Positions 26,532 to 35,058 of a DNA stretch of 64,000 nucleotides are shown piece by piece (position 1 is the stretch's first letter; every line of letters begins with the position of its first letter). The translations under genes and the position numbers were made by a program. The notes below the pieces were generated by a model that was given only the letters and a program-made list of their open reading frames with translations, did not search any database and had not been told where the DNA came from. Location of the stretch: assembly GCA_965202915.1 (NCBI GenBank), contig OZ241847.1, forward strand, positions 248,001 to 312,000, in the 5' to 3' direction. The DNA is from G965202915 sp965202915 (GTDB lineage: Bacteria; Pseudomonadota; Gammaproteobacteria; Eutrophobiales; Eutrophobiaceae).

Positions 26532-27692
26532 ATGAAAATTATTCTTGCTCCCGATTCATTTAAGGGAAATTTAACCTCACTACAGGTGGCCGGGGCACTT
26601 GAAAAAGGGATCAGGCGCGTACTGCCGAATGCCAAATGTATCAAAATTCCAATGGCCGACGGCGGTGAGGGCACCATACAGGCATTGCTTGCCGCCGCCG
26701 GTGGCAGGTTTATAACAAAAACCGTGATCGGTCCCGCCGGTGAACCCACCCGCGCCCGTTACGGCATGTTGGCTGACGGAGAAATCGCGGTGATTGAAAT
26801 GGCGGAGGCCTCCGGTTTGCCCTTGATCAGTGGCAACAAAAGAAACCCGTTGAAGACCACCACCTATGGAACCGGTGAGTTAATATTGGCTGCGATGCAA
26901 CGGGGCGCAAACAAGATCATTATCGGCATAGGCGGGTCCGCGACCAACGACGGCGGGGTGGGCATGGCGCAGGCACTGGGGGTGCGCTTTTTGACCCGCG
27001 AGGGAAAAGTTATCAAGAAATACGGTTGCGGGGGATGGTTAAATAAGATCGGCAGGATCGATATGAATGGGCTTGATCCGAGGGTAAGAAAGACAAAGAT
27101 CATTGTTGCCTGTGACGTGGCCAATCCATTGTGCGGCAGGAACGGCGCATCCCATATGTTTGCCGCACAAAAAGGCGCGACGCCGGCGATGATCAGGACG
27201 CTGGACGCCAATCTCAGGCATCTGGGAAAAGTGATTAAGCGCGATCTGAATAAGGACGTCATGCGTATAAAAGGCGCCGGCGCCGCCGGAGGATTGGGCG
27301 CCGGTTTGTTTGCGTTTGCCAGGGCCGGAATGAAACAGGGCGTCGATATCATGATGGAGGAGGCCGGGATTGATAAACATATTAAAGGCGCCAGGCTGGT
27401 CATTACCGGGGAAGGGCGCGTCGACCGGCAAACGGCTTTTGGTAAAACCCCCGCCGGGGTGGCAAAAATGGCGCGTAAACATCGTGTTCCCACGGTTGTC
27501 ATCGGTGGGGCCATTAGTGATGACGCAAATCAGGTTTTTACCCGTGGCATGGACGGGCTTGAAAGTGCCTGTGCACGTGATATGAGCCTGGAAGATGCGA
27601 TGCGTTATTCACGCGCACATTTGGCCAATGCCGCCGAAAGGGTGATCAGGCTGATTTTAATCGGCAGGAAACTGGCAAAAAAATCCAAATAG
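26532..27692 (+). CDS. Glycerate kinase (GarK/GlxK family)
   Basis: 386 residues from the ATG at 26532 (AAAGGAA upstream). The family signature is complete: MKIILAPDSFKGNLTS at the N-terminus, KIPMADGGEGTIQALL, IGIGGSATNDGGVGMAQALG, GAGAAGGLGAGLFAF, and VITGEGRVDRQTAFGKTPAG. It phosphorylates D-glycerate to 2-phosphoglycerate, feeding glyoxylate or glucarate breakdown into glycolysis. No glyoxylate-pathway genes flank it. Two short copies of a GTAAAAATTG motif stand just upstream (26491-26515) and are of unknown meaning. Confidence 0.93.
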   Translation: MKIILAPDSFKGNLTSLQVAGALEKGIRRVLPNAKCIKIPMADGGEGTIQALLAAAGGRFITKTVIGPAGEPTRARYGMLADGEIAVIEMAEASGLPLISGNKRNPLKTTTYGTGELILAAMQRGANKIIIGIGGSATNDGGVGMAQALGVRFLTREGKVIKKYGCGGWLNKIGRIDMNGLDPRVRKTKIIVACDVANPLCGRNGASHMFAAQKGATPAMIRTLDANLRHLGKVIKRDLNKDVMRIKGAGAAGGLGAGLFAFARAGMKQGVDIMMEEAGIDKHIKGARLVITGEGRVDRQTAFGKTPAGVAKMARKHRVPTVVIGGAISDDANQVFTRGMDGLESACARDMSLEDAMRYSRAHLANAAERVIRLILIGRKLAKKSK

Positions 27693-27744
27693 GGGAAGTA
27701 TGGGTTGCCGTCAATTTGGTCCGGTCGGTAATAGACGACCCTGC

Positions 27745-27760
27745 AATTCACCGGTGAATT
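27745..27760. repeat. Perfect 16-bp palindrome abutting the avtA start codon
   Basis: AATTCACCGGTGAATT at 27745-27760 is its own reverse complement and ends at the base before the avtA ATG (27761). The only ribosome-site-like sequence (GGTG) lies inside it, so a hairpin there would hide the initiation region; a dimeric repressor could also bind it. Confidence 0.7.
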
Positions 27761-29017
27761 ATGGACTTTTCTAAATTCGCGTCCCGGCTGGCGTCTGATT
27801 CGGGCATTGTTCAGTTAATGAATGATCTCGGTGACGCCCGCTTCGGGAGTTTGGATATCTTGATGCTTGGGGGAGGCAACCCCGGCTATATCCCCGAAGT
27901 TCAGCAATTCCTGCGTGACCGGATGCAGGCCATAGTCGATGATCCCGCCCAATTTTGCCGGCTGATTGGAGATTATGACGCGCCTAAGGGCAATATTGAA
28001 TTTATTACCGCTTTGGTCGGGCATTTAAATCAAACCCTGGGCTGGGGGGTGACGGCCAAAAATATTGGCCTGACCATCGGCAGTCAATCCGGTTTTTTTA
28101 TGTTGTTTAATATGCTGGCCGGAGAGTTTGAAGATGGCGTTCAAAAACAAATCATGTTGCCGTTAACGCCGGAATATATTGGCTATGGAGGCGTGGGTAT
28201 TACTGAAAATTTGTTTTATTCGTTTAGACCGGAAATCGAAAAAACCGGTGAACATGAATTTAAATATCACGTCGATTTTGACGGCATCGGCATAAAATCC
28301 GGTACCGGTGCCATTTGCGTGTCACGGCCAACCAATCCCACCGGCAACGTATTAACGGACACGGAGATGGCCAGGTTGATGGATATTGCCGAATCGATCC
28401 GCGTCCCATTAATCATTGACAATGCCTATGGTGCACCGTTTCCGAATATTTTGTTTGCGGAAACAAATCCGGTGTGGAATGAAAATATTATTTTTTGCCT
28501 GAGTCTGTCCAAACTCGGGTTGCCGGGAGCCCGCACCGGAATCGTGGTTGCACGCGAAGAAATCATTCAAATGATCACCAAAATGAACGCGGTTATTAAT
28601 CTTTCCCTGTGCAACCTGGGTCCGGCCCTGGCCAAAAATTTAATGAGTGGCGGCGAGGTGGTGCGTTTATGTGAATCCGTTATTAAACCTTTCTACAGAC
28701 GCAAAATGGAAATGACCCTTGAGGCCATTCATCAGAATTTTCATGGAATAAATTATTTAATCCATAAACCGGAGGGGGCGATTTTTCTGTGGGTATGGTT
28801 CCCGGATTTGCCGGTCACCACCAAGGAACTTTATAAACGCTTAAAAGAAAAAGGCGTATTAATTGTTCCGGGGCATTATTTTTTTCCCGGTTTGGATGAT
28901 GATTGGCGGCATCGGCATCAATGTATTCGTCTCACTTATGCGATGGATGACCGGGTGGTGTTGTCCGGGGTGGCGTTGATTGCCGAAGAGGTGCGCAGTA
29001 TTCAGGAGCGTCAATGA
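27761..29017 (+). CDS. avtA: Valine--pyruvate transaminase
   Basis: 418 residues, fold type I PLP aminotransferase of the AvtA type. Diagnostic stretches are FSKFASRLASDSGIVQLMND, LGGGNPGYIPEVQ, IGDYDAPKGNIEFI, LPLTPEYIGYGGVGI, SRPTNPTGNVLTD, DNAYGAPFPNI, and the PLP-lysine loop FCLSLSKLGLPGARTGIV. It interconverts valine and pyruvate with 2-oxoisovalerate and alanine. The palindrome abutting its start may control translation. Identity is firm. Confidence 0.95.
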   Translation: MDFSKFASRLASDSGIVQLMNDLGDARFGSLDILMLGGGNPGYIPEVQQFLRDRMQAIVDDPAQFCRLIGDYDAPKGNIEFITALVGHLNQTLGWGVTAKNIGLTIGSQSGFFMLFNMLAGEFEDGVQKQIMLPLTPEYIGYGGVGITENLFYSFRPEIEKTGEHEFKYHVDFDGIGIKSGTGAICVSRPTNPTGNVLTDTEMARLMDIAESIRVPLIIDNAYGAPFPNILFAETNPVWNENIIFCLSLSKLGLPGARTGIVVAREEIIQMITKMNAVINLSLCNLGPALAKNLMSGGEVVRLCESVIKPFYRRKMEMTLEAIHQNFHGINYLIHKPEGAIFLWVWFPDLPVTTKELYKRLKEKGVLIVPGHYFFPGLDDDWRHRHQCIRLTYAMDDRVVLSGVALIAEEVRSIQERQ

Positions 29018-29078
29018 TCGGCGATTTAACGGATAAGCGTGTAAGCCGTCACTACAAGCGGTATGATTATGGATTTAA

Positions 29079-29096
29079 GCGCGTTTTTTTACGCGC
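29079..29096. repeat. Inverted repeat with poly-T loop between convergent genes
   Basis: GCGCGT at 29079-29084 pairs with ACGCGC at 29091-29096 around six T. It lies between the convergent avtA and response-regulator genes and may help end either transcript, although a T-run in the loop rather than after the stem is not the classic form. Confidence 0.45.
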
Positions 29097-29129
29097 CCGC
29101 CCACCGAGGCATTGCATTGCCGGGTGAAA

Positions 29130-31085
29130 TTAAGTCAGTTCGAAAGACTCGACATTGGTGATATTGCCAATGGCGTTCTGGTGCTCGCCTATAAAATCTC
29201 CAAAGGCGTAATCGGTGCCAAAGCCTATCGCCTTCGTCAGTGAGAGGGAGTCGTTAATATTCTTGGTAATAAACTTTATTTTCCTGTCTTTAAGCGTGTC
29301 CAATAAACTTGGGGTTTCCATTGCTTCGTCGTCATTATCATTACCGCCACCGTCGGTACCCGTTTGCGCGTCGGTGGTCTCATTCAACAAGCCGATATTG
29401 TCCAGTGATACCAGTAATAATGATGAATGAGTGGCCTTAATCAGGCCGTCAATCTCATCAAAATCTGTCATCCCGTCCAGGGCAATTTTAAACCCATAAT
29501 TTTTATATAATGACGTCACCAGCGGCATGGCTCTTTTTTTGTTTTTTATGAACGTCTGTGCATTAATAGTTAATATAATTGAGTTGCCCGGCTGAAATTC
29601 CGTATATTCGGACAGCATTTTCTGCAGCCAGTTAAACAGGGTGATATCTGAGAACCAGGCCTCGCTGACTGAAAACATAAATATATATGAGTTATTTGCC
29701 TGTTTGCTTTGAATGATCCCCCTGATTATTTGCCGCAACGTCCATTGATCCATGGATTGCTGCAAGCCTATGGAACATTTGTGAATATCGACGTTGTCCA
29801 TATTGGTGGCAACGCCGTTTTCATCTAATATTTGCAAGCTCACCGCGAACATGTCCGGTTGTTCGTTATTATCATCGACGAACATGGTGATGATGGGTTG
29901 ATATAATTGTACGCAGCGTTGTTCAGCCAACGCTTTTTTAATCATGCTTTCAATCGCTTCGGGCTTGCCTGCTTCAGCCTCTTCGGCGGCCTCGATTTGC
30001 TTTTTCAGCTTTAGCTTTGTTGCTTTGGCAACCCTCTCCTGTTCTCTGAGGGTTTCCATTGCCTGCTGTACCGCCTTAACCGGTTCTTCAAGTTTGGTTT
30101 CCAACGCGGCGGGGGATTCAGGTTTTGTTTCAGCCTCCGCGTCTTCCGCGGGCGTCGGCATTTCTGATCCCTGCCAGATATGGTAAGAATTATCATCCCC
30201 CCTGGCGGCGAGTTCACTGGCTTCACTGGCAATGCTTAGAATTTCCGTTGCGTTGGTGTACGTACCATCCAACAATAGCGCACCAATACTTACGGTATAT
30301 TTATACACGCGATCGGCGAGGGTAAATTTTCGTTTTTGCAAATGATCGCATAAGCCTTGAAGATTAAATTCAAGCAGTGTATTTGTGGCGGGCGCATCGA
30401 TTTGCAGCGCAATTGTGGCTTCACCTATGCAGGTAATATTTGGATTGCAGGCCCCGGCTTGAAATACGTCAAAGCTGTTTTTGGCAATTTGCTTGACCAG
30501 ATCATCGCGTGCAATCAAACCGATTTGCTTCTCCAGCGTATCTACGTCATTGAGTTGGATGACCAGTAATGCCCGGTCCGGGCCGAGGCCGTCCGGGCCT
30601 TTGGGTTGTTCCAGTTTTTGGTAAAAGAGTTCCTTGCTGAACGCCTGATTATATTCGGTGGCTTCCTTTTGTTTTTTGCGCTCGGTTTTATTTGCTTCCC
30701 ATGACTCGATTATCGATTGTTTTAACTTGTCCTTGGTGAGCGATTCCTTGCGCAGATAGGCATAAATATCAAACTGAAGTGCGTTTATCGCCACTTCTTC
30801 ATTATCGGTTCCGGTTAACATTATTGTGGCCGGGAAATCACTTTTTTGATGATGTTCGCGTAAAATATCCAGTCCGGTAACATTGTTTAGGGAGAGATGG
30901 TAGTCCAGCACAAGCACGTCGTAATCGGCCCAGTTGAAATCACCTTTCGGCGCCCCTTTTGCAATAGGGTCATATTCATGCACCCGCAATTGCGGCAGTA
31001 ATTGACCTATCAGGGTTTTCAGCAGCTTGCGATAGTCATGGTCGTCATCAATGATGATGACCGTTCTTAGTTGGGAATCCGGCAT
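29130..31085 (-). CDS. Response regulator with degenerate GGDEF and EAL domains (FimX-like)
   Basis: 651 residues. An N-terminal receiver domain (about 1-130) has the acidic pocket IIDDDHDYRK, the phospho-acceptor Asp in VLVLDYHLSL, and the Thr/Lys switch residues in MLTGTDNE and YLRKES. A GGDEF-fold region (about 165-295) lacks the GGDEF catalytic motif, and a charged Ala/Glu coiled coil spans about 300-375. The last part (about 385-645) is EAL-like with LYQPII, but the EAL signature and metal residues are not recognisable. It therefore probably senses or binds c-di-GMP, or acts as a scaffold, rather than making or breaking it. It lies 47 bases downstream of the cyclic-nucleotide-binding gene and likely shares its operon. 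Confidence 0.82.
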   Translation of the reverse strand: MPDSQLRTVIIIDDDHDYRKLLKTLIGQLLPQLRVHEYDPIAKGAPKGDFNWADYDVLVLDYHLSLNNVTGLDILREHHQKSDFPATIMLTGTDNEEVAINALQFDIYAYLRKESLTKDKLKQSIIESWEANKTERKKQKEATEYNQAFSKELFYQKLEQPKGPDGLGPDRALLVIQLNDVDTLEKQIGLIARDDLVKQIAKNSFDVFQAGACNPNITCIGEATIALQIDAPATNTLLEFNLQGLCDHLQKRKFTLADRVYKYTVSIGALLLDGTYTNATEILSIASEASELAARGDDNSYHIWQGSEMPTPAEDAEAETKPESPAALETKLEEPVKAVQQAMETLREQERVAKATKLKLKKQIEAAEEAEAGKPEAIESMIKKALAEQRCVQLYQPIITMFVDDNNEQPDMFAVSLQILDENGVATNMDNVDIHKCSIGLQQSMDQWTLRQIIRGIIQSKQANNSYIFMFSVSEAWFSDITLFNWLQKMLSEYTEFQPGNSIILTINAQTFIKNKKRAMPLVTSLYKNYGFKIALDGMTDFDEIDGLIKATHSSLLLVSLDNIGLLNETTDAQTGTDGGGNDNDDEAMETPSLLDTLKDRKIKFITKNINDSLSLTKAIGFGTDYAFGDFIGEHQNAIGNITNVESFELT

Positions 31086-31132
31086 TGATTAAAATCTACA
31101 AAATTATAAGCAGGGTTGGGTGGTTTTAATAA

Positions 31133-31777
31133 TTATTTGGCCTGCGCCTCTTGCATTCGTTTCTCTGCCTGTGCCTGGCGTTGTTGCACCAAATCCATAA
31201 ATGCATAGGCCACGCGCGGCACGTACTCAAAATAGTGCGTCAGGTTGCTGTAATCCGCACCCAATAAACACGTGGGGCCAACGGTCCGTGCTGAGGCGGT
31301 ACGATGGCCCCCATGAAAATACCCCATTTCGCCTATGGGTTCGTATGGTTCGATAAAAGCGATATGTATTTCATCATCATCATCATCATCATCACTGATT
31401 TTAAATACCTCAACCTGGCCTGATGCCACAACATAGAGTGAAGGGTCATTTTCTCCCTCCATTATGAATTGTTGTCTGGCGGCAATATTGATTTCTCGGA
31501 AATTCTTGCCCATTGCAATAAGTTCGGGGTGGGTTAAGGTTTCAAATACGGGGCAGAGTGCCAATCTGTCAGCTCGTTGGAGCCTAAGCGCTATTTCAAT
31601 ATCTTCGTTGGTGAGTTCTGTTAACTCAATTAATATTTGTCCGATCAATTTATCCGGTTCGCCTTTGAGTTTTGCTTCACGTTTCTTCTGCATGGCCATG
31701 CGGATGACGCCGCGGGAGCAAGGCAAATAGTTGCCGAGTAAGCGGGGTGCTGATTTTTGTTGGCTTTTTTGGTTCAC
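31133..31777 (-). CDS. Cyclic nucleotide-binding domain protein with poly-Asp tract
   Basis: 214 residues from a GTG at 31777; the ATG at 31699 is a plausible later start. The C-terminal two-thirds is a cNMP-binding fold: FREINIAARQQFIMEGENDP, LYVVASGQVEVFKI, and the phosphate-binding-like cassette EPIGEMGYFHGGHRTASARTV. No DNA-binding domain is present, so it is not a Crp-type regulator. Seven consecutive Asp residues in the beta-roll come from seven CAT units on the plus strand (31372-31392), a slippage-prone tract. It is the first gene of a probable signalling pair with the FimX-like protein. Confidence 0.8.
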   Translation of the reverse strand: MNQKSQQKSAPRLLGNYLPCSRGVIRMAMQKKREAKLKGEPDKLIGQILIELTELTNEDIEIALRLQRADRLALCPVFETLTHPELIAMGKNFREINIAARQQFIMEGENDPSLYVVASGQVEVFKISDDDDDDDEIHIAFIEPYEPIGEMGYFHGGHRTASARTVGPTCLLGADYSNLTHYFEYVPRVAYAFMDLVQQRQAQAEKRMQEAQAK

Positions 31778-32127
31778 AATGGGTTTCTTCAGGATTGGGT
31801 TGATTATATAGTTATAATATTGACAAAATATTATCCGGTTCTCATCCTTAATTCGAGCATATGCCTGCTTCCTGCATCAGTTCCTTTTTTTATGGTTCCA
31901 TATAATTTAGATCTATTATAGCCCTGAAATGCTTAAAAAGTGTAAAAATATTATTGTTTTATCGGGATTGACCCTAAGCAAGGCGGGATGGTGTGAAAAC
32001 GGACTCCCTGACGATGATGCAATGACTGCCTGATGACAGCGTCGTTTAATGCTTGTCTAAGGAGGGTGATGGTGCCTGTTTAGGCGCCGTTTTAGACTAA
32101 TTTAGACTAATGTCGAGTTGCAGGTGG
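31778..32127. other. Intergenic region with an orphan plus-strand terminator
   Basis: 350 bases with no supported protein gene. The left half is AT-rich and should contain the promoter of the cyclic-nucleotide-binding gene. The right half holds a strong plus-strand terminator-like hairpin (32071-32093) with no plus-strand gene upstream, and a tandem ten-base repeat TTTAGACTAA at 32091-32110. Confidence 0.5.
32071..32093 (+). terminator. Orphan intrinsic terminator on the plus strand
   Basis: GGTGCCT (32071-32077) pairs with AGGCGCC (32082-32088) through seven pairs including one G-U, with a GTTT loop and a GTTTT tail. Both flanking genes are on the minus strand, so it either ends an unannotated plus-strand RNA or is chance. 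Confidence 0.5.
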
Positions 32128-32946
32128 TCAAGCCGGGGAAGGGTGCCAGCCGGCATCGGCCCATAATTCGCCGCTCACTGCGGAGTTTGAGATCATGAAG
32201 CAAATCGCATCCGCGATCTCGGCGGGACGAATGAGTCGTCCGAGTTGAGTGTCGGGCAGTATGTATTTTTCGATGTATTCCTCACCCATGGAGCGCACCA
32301 TCGGGGTATCGGTAAATCCGGGATGGATAACACCGCAACGGACACCGTGAAAGATAGCTTCCTTGGTCAAGGTTGCGGCGGCGCCTTCCAGTCCCGCTTT
32401 GGTGGACGCGTAAGACACCTGCCCCTTGTTCCCTTGTGAGGATATGGAACCAATAAACACGACGGCGGCTTGTACGCCTTCTTTGGCGCGCCATTTTTTC
32501 AGCCCGTGTTGGGCTCGATCCTGGGCAATATGGGCTATCATCTCCATTGCCCAGTAAACCGGGGCAATCAAATTCACTTCGACTACTATTCTAAAGTTAT
32601 CTATTGGATAAATATTGGCTTTTTTTGATTCCTTATCTACTTTTACCGCCAGTGCGTCGCGGGTGACCCCGGCGGCGGGGATGCAGACGTTTACCAATCC
32701 GTGATTATCAGTGACGTCAGCGTACACCTCCTTCCTGAATTCCTCCTTGATCACGTCACCTTGATACGGATAGGCAACGGTTGTGCCGATTTTGTGATTG
32801 AGCTGCTCCGCGGTACTATGGATATCTTCATTGAGGTCAACCATGGCAATGGCCTTGACGCCACGTTGCGCAAGTTCAAACGCGGCTGCACGACCGATAC
32901 CGCTTGCGGCGCCGGTGATAATGGCAATTTTATCTTTAATTTCCAT
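32128..32946 (-). CDS. Short-chain dehydrogenase/reductase
   Basis: 272 residues, classical SDR. The NAD(P) loop is IITGAASGIGRAAAFELAQRG, the Asp in MVDLNED suggests NAD(H) preference, and the catalytic region is FIGSISSQGNKGQVSYASTKAG with the YxxxK motif, then GVIHPGFTDTPMV. A 3-hydroxyacyl or secondary-alcohol substrate is typical but cannot be told. AGAGGAAG upstream of the ATG at 32946 is a good ribosome site, and a sigma70 promoter lies just upstream. Single-gene unit. Confidence 0.88.
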   Translation of the reverse strand: MEIKDKIAIITGAASGIGRAAAFELAQRGVKAIAMVDLNEDIHSTAEQLNHKIGTTVAYPYQGDVIKEEFRKEVYADVTDNHGLVNVCIPAAGVTRDALAVKVDKESKKANIYPIDNFRIVVEVNLIAPVYWAMEMIAHIAQDRAQHGLKKWRAKEGVQAAVVFIGSISSQGNKGQVSYASTKAGLEGAAATLTKEAIFHGVRCGVIHPGFTDTPMVRSMGEEYIEKYILPDTQLGRLIRPAEIADAICFMISNSAVSGELWADAGWHPSPA

Positions 32947-32979
32947 AATACTTCCTCTTGTAGCTGACCATAGCTCTTT

Positions 32980-33007
32980 ATTTTAAACTAAAATTTGTGC
33001 AGTGCAA
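32980..33007 (-). promoter_or_regulatory. Sigma70 promoter for the SDR gene
   Basis: On the minus strand TTGCAC (33002-33007), a 16-base spacer and TAAAAT (32980-32985) read toward the SDR start at 32946. The rest of the interval to 33183 holds nothing I can support. Confidence 0.5.
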
Positions 33008-33183
33008 TATTGATTTTGCTCTGTACAGTATTAAATGGAGGGTGACACAGTGGGAAATCGCAGTATATCCGGTCGTCAACGAGTGTTGTACCTCGGATAA
33101 ATATTGGTAACCACTGGGTTCTATGGGTATGCCGTAGCTGTTATCGTGGACGTCGCCGGGTCAGCGACCTTGTCGCAAGCCGC

Positions 33184-33633
33184 TTAGGTCAAGTGCGTAA
33201 CGCGAATCCCTTTTCCCCATTTCTTTTGCAGATATTCCGCAACCAGCCGTCGGTGACAGTGATGGGGTTTGTCTTCGCTGCAAAGCAGGCAACCGTGGTC
33301 CAGGATTTCTTTGCTGACGCGATCCTCTATATGACGTTGCGCCATTAGTTCAAGAAACTGCTCTTCATAAACGGCCCACTCGCCTTTATGCTTCTTGTAG
33401 GCGTCCAGCATGTCCCTGGTAGGGGCCAATTCCGTGAGATGGGTATATTCCACGCCGGCTAACCGGCGTAGGAAGTAGATCAAGTCGTCTTTTTTGGCAA
33501 AACCGGCGAGTTGCGAGACGTTGTTGAGTCGCACGTCAAGCACCCTTTTGACGCCGGATTGTTTCAGTTTGCTGAAAAAATACTCGGCCGTTTTTTTAGT
33601 GAAACCGATGGTGTATAAATCAATATTTTTCAT
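33184..33633 (-). CDS. DUF488 family protein (third gene of a coupled trio)
   Basis: 149 residues. DUF488 landmarks are IDLYTIGFTKKTAEYFF, VLDVRLNNVSQLAGF, and the Cys/His cluster LLCSEDKPHHCHRRLVAEYL. The family's biochemistry is not established; the conserved C-x-E-x6-CHR motif suggests a catalytic or metal site. Its start lies 14 bases inside the end of the neighbouring DUF488 gene, so the two are translationally coupled. It is the more divergent of the two DUF488 proteins, with LNN where many members have SxP. Confidence 0.82.
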   Translation of the reverse strand: MKNIDLYTIGFTKKTAEYFFSKLKQSGVKRVLDVRLNNVSQLAGFAKKDDLIYFLRRLAGVEYTHLTELAPTRDMLDAYKKHKGEWAVYEEQFLELMAQRHIEDRVSKEILDHGCLLCSEDKPHHCHRRLVAEYLQKKWGKGIRVTHLT

Positions 33634-34213
33634 GGTCCTCTTTATTCACGTAAGCGATTTTTTGCGCCTGCAGGTCATACGCATCTTCAATGCATTGGTT
33701 CTCGTCTCTGACCAGATCAGGATGGATATTTAATAAATCCCGCAGTCGTGCTTCCGCCGCTGTGCCGCTCTCGATGCGGCCATCCGCAAGAATATGTTTG
33801 ATGGTGTAGTCCCGTCGCAGTTGCCGCGTCACCAAAATCGTCCGGTGGCAGGTGATGGGGTCTTTCTCGGCGCACATCAGGGCGACGGAGTATTGGCGCA
33901 TGCCTTTTTTCAGCCGGGTCAATCCCCATTGAAACAGCGGCTCGGCGGCCAGTTTGCCGAATTGAATTTTGTCATCCACATAGCAGTTGGAATTATCGTT
34001 GCGGGCGCCTAATTCCTCGCCGAGGAAAATATAATCGATGCCGTGGTTTCTTATTTCACTCGCGATTCTCTTGCGATTATATTGCGGGTTGTAGTGGCTG
34101 TATGGGTTTGAGCGGACGTCGCATACGGCGTTCACACCGTGTTGCTGCAACAATTCGATAAAATGCTCCGTATCGTGGGTGGAGTGACCGATTGTAAATA
34201 ATTCGGGGGGCAT
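33620..34213 (-). CDS. DUF488 family protein (second gene of a coupled trio)
   Basis: 197 residues. Landmarks are LFTIGHSTHDTEHFIELL, VCDVRSNPYSHYNPQYNR, YIFLGEELGARND, and ALMCAEKDPITCHRTILV, the canonical DUF488 set. The ATG directly abuts the stop of the upstream gene (TAAATG) and its own end overlaps the next gene, so all three are made from one message. The C-terminal 50 residues after the core are variable. Having two dissimilar DUF488 proteins in one operon suggests a heteromeric complex, which is inference. Confidence 0.85.
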   Translation of the reverse strand: MPPELFTIGHSTHDTEHFIELLQQHGVNAVCDVRSNPYSHYNPQYNRKRIASEIRNHGIDYIFLGEELGARNDNSNCYVDDKIQFGKLAAEPLFQWGLTRLKKGMRQYSVALMCAEKDPITCHRTILVTRQLRRDYTIKHILADGRIESGTAAEARLRDLLNIHPDLVRDENQCIEDAYDLQAQKIAYVNKEDHEKY

Positions 34214-34945
34214 TTAATCGTCGTCTCCGATGATTGCCGCAACCAATTTATAACACCAGTGGTCCTCTAATTCTTTTGTCAGACTCAAGCACAGATACAC
34301 ATCATCGACTGCAATGGGATATTCGCGTGGCAGGTCCAAGCCTTTTTTGCCGTCAAGGGCACTCTTTTCTTTATACTTTTTTTTGGCATACGGGTCGGTA
34401 ACAGCCAAACGATAGTGACGTCCATTATAGTCAAAATCAGCGCGAACTTTGAGTGCGTTATTCCACTTATTCGGTTCATATTGCACGATGAATTTCAGAT
34501 TTTTGGGCTGTATCAACAGCAACGATCCACCCATGTTCTTGGCGGCGTAAGCGCCAACCCGATCATTTGTTCCATGTCTACCAGACCTCCCTTGATTCTT
34601 AGAAATCCAAAGGTCGCCGGCCACGCTATCCAGCAATTTAGGCAATTGCTGTACGTCCACACTGTCGATCTTTTCCCATCGGCGCCCGCTGTGAATTAAA
34701 TGATTCTCCTGCTGATGGTGGAATGGCCTGGGTTCCAACATCGGAATGGTCACCACGTCCAGAATTTGCAGCCGACCACCGTTGGAAATTTTTTGTTCTT
34801 TCTCGGAAATTGCCCCGGACGCCCCCGCGCTTACAGGTCGTATCCATCCACCGTAACCTTTGCCCAGCACTTCCTTCCCCGCAAAACAAAGCCCACCCGG
34901 TTTTCCCGAATTGGCTAAACAGACAATCTTTTTCGTGTATGACAT
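34214..34945 (-). CDS. Dual OB-fold-like domain protein (first gene of a coupled trio)
   Basis: 243 residues. It begins TKKIVCLANSGKPGGLCFAG and continues GGWIRPVSAGASGAISEKEQ, LQILDVVTIPMLEPRPFHHQ, DLWISKNQGRSGRHGTNDRV and FDYNGRHYRLAVTDPYAKKK. This pattern resembles proteins annotated as dual OB domain-containing, which I recall occurring beside DUF488 proteins; I could not verify this by search. An all-beta, nucleic-acid-binding role would fit. It starts the operon, with TAAATG joining it to the next gene. Confidence 0.6.
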   Translation of the reverse strand: MSYTKKIVCLANSGKPGGLCFAGKEVLGKGYGGWIRPVSAGASGAISEKEQKISNGGRLQILDVVTIPMLEPRPFHHQQENHLIHSGRRWEKIDSVDVQQLPKLLDSVAGDLWISKNQGRSGRHGTNDRVGAYAAKNMGGSLLLIQPKNLKFIVQYEPNKWNNALKVRADFDYNGRHYRLAVTDPYAKKKYKEKSALDGKKGLDLPREYPIAVDDVYLCLSLTKELEDHWCYKLVAAIIGDDD

Positions 34946-35058
34946 ATCTTAATCCCCCCAGATCATATCATCGTCATCACAGCGACTCTCGGTTGCGATC
35001 AACAAGCCGAGATCATAAAGCATTCAAAAATCATGTGCCAGCGAAGCGCATCAGCACT

